This document shows, one piece after another, positions 5,757-5,873 of a DNA stretch of 5,873 bases. The stretch spans positions 1-5,873 of the forward strand of contig ONFK01000113.1 in NCBI GenBank assembly GCA_900317065.1, read 5' to 3'. The notes beneath the pieces are model-generated. The model was not told where the DNA came from. It did not search any database and saw only the letters and a list, made by a program, of their open reading frames with translations. The DNA is from an uncultured Bacteroidales bacterium. GTDB lineage: Bacteria; Bacteroidota; Bacteroidia; Bacteroidales; UBA932. A program made the position numbers and the translations under genes. Positions within the stretch are counted from its first letter, which is position 1. Each line of letters opens with the position of its first letter.

Positions 5757-5817
5757 CACGGTGAGCTGGCAGTTGTGTAGCAAGCGCAGCGAGCGGAGCA
5801 ACTGACTGCTGACCGTG
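5757..5817. repeat. Long imperfect inverted repeat, 19-bp arms
   Basis: The arms 5757-5775 and 5799-5817 are inverted copies at 15 to 16 of 19 positions: the ends CACGGT/ACCGTG and CAGTTG/CAACTG match perfectly, with mismatches confined to the middle. They enclose a 23-nt purine-rich loop containing GCGCAGCGAGCGGAG. A T-rich stretch (5824-5833) begins 6 nt after the right arm, so a weak plus-strand terminator is possible. A recombination or protein-binding site is an alternative. Confidence 0.5.
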
Positions 5818-5873
5818 ACCGCCCTTATTTTATTCCACGCCAAGGATAATCTATGAAATGATTATAATTTGTT

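Larger units (their letters stand above)
5642..5873. other. Right flank of the IS, no supported gene
   Basis: No convincing coding region is seen in these 232 bp. A plus-strand frame runs across the IS border to a stop at 5762-5764 (ending GEPEGHKPAR). It could be the tail of an interrupted gene but has no recognisable motif. The flank contains two palindromic structures listed separately, and it turns AT-rich at the end (TATAAT at 5862-5867), where an upstream region of a gene beyond the window might begin. Confidence 0.5.

Noticed and set aside
5757..5817. Integron attC site
   Set aside because: The required RYYYAAC and GTTRRRY core boxes are not at the ends of the structure, and no integrase is in the window.
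5604..5843. Minus-strand 79-codon frame across the right IS border
   Set aside because: It crosses the IS end and the palindrome, whose arms would be translated; no family recognised.
5850..5873. Promoter at the right edge (TATAAT at 5862-5867)
   Set aside because: No matching -33 or -35 element at the right spacing and no gene visible before the window ends.
1..5873. CRISPR array, tRNA or rRNA genes
   Set aside because: No regularly spaced direct repeats and no cloverleaf or rRNA-like conserved stretch was noticed on either strand.

Overview
This window looks like an accessory, rearranged stretch of a GC-moderate bacterial chromosome. The best guess is a gut-type Bacteroidota, with low confidence. 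Two putative promoters fit the Bacteroidetes pattern (TTTG, a 20-nt gap, then a TAnnTTTG-like box). The RHH/PIN toxin-antitoxin pair and the long IS1634-type transposase also resemble types common in that phylum, although Lentisphaerota or Bacillota cannot be excluded by eye. No rRNA, tRNA or CRISPR array is visible.

Bases 1-1584 are broken up. The window opens inside a gene that reads like the linker part of an AraC-family regulator. Its frame loses family resemblance at about base 180, before the helix-turn-helix domain. A visibly AT-richer segment of about 350 bp follows. It carries an unrecognised reading frame on the minus strand and has undefined ends. At about base 529 the sequence becomes an OPA-family (GlpT/UhpT-like) organophosphate transporter that lacks roughly its first 100 residues (transmembrane helices 1-3). 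Both GC-rich genes are therefore truncated at the AT-rich segment. This is either a real insertion/deletion scar or a chimeric assembly.

Bases 1571-2389 hold an intact HAD-IIA (NagD-like) phosphatase whose start overlaps the transporter end by 14 bp. Import of a phosphorylated sugar or glycerol ester followed by dephosphorylation is the obvious combined role, but only the phosphatase is still complete.

Bases 2410-3156 are a compact type II toxin-antitoxin module. It has a promoter, a near-perfect palindrome centred on the -10 box (the likely autoregulatory operator), an RHH antitoxin of 89 aa, and a PIN-domain (VapC-like) ribonuclease toxin of 147 aa that overlaps the antitoxin by 14 bp.

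Bases 3157-3515 contain no well-supported gene. There is a doubtful small minus-strand frame, followed by three consecutive GC-rich hairpins. Bases 3516-5641 are a complete insertion sequence of 2126 bp with 16-bp perfect terminal inverted repeats. Its single transposase (639 aa) keeps the DDE residues. A terminator-like hairpin lies between the left end and the transposase, and no short target-site duplication is visible. Bases 5642-5873 are non-coding as far as can be seen, and contain a 7-bp-stem hairpin and a larger imperfect palindrome.

No clearly new multi-gene system was found. The most notable points are the double-truncation scar with its orphan gene, the operator architecture of the toxin-antitoxin locus, and the palindrome-rich flanks of an IS without a target duplication.
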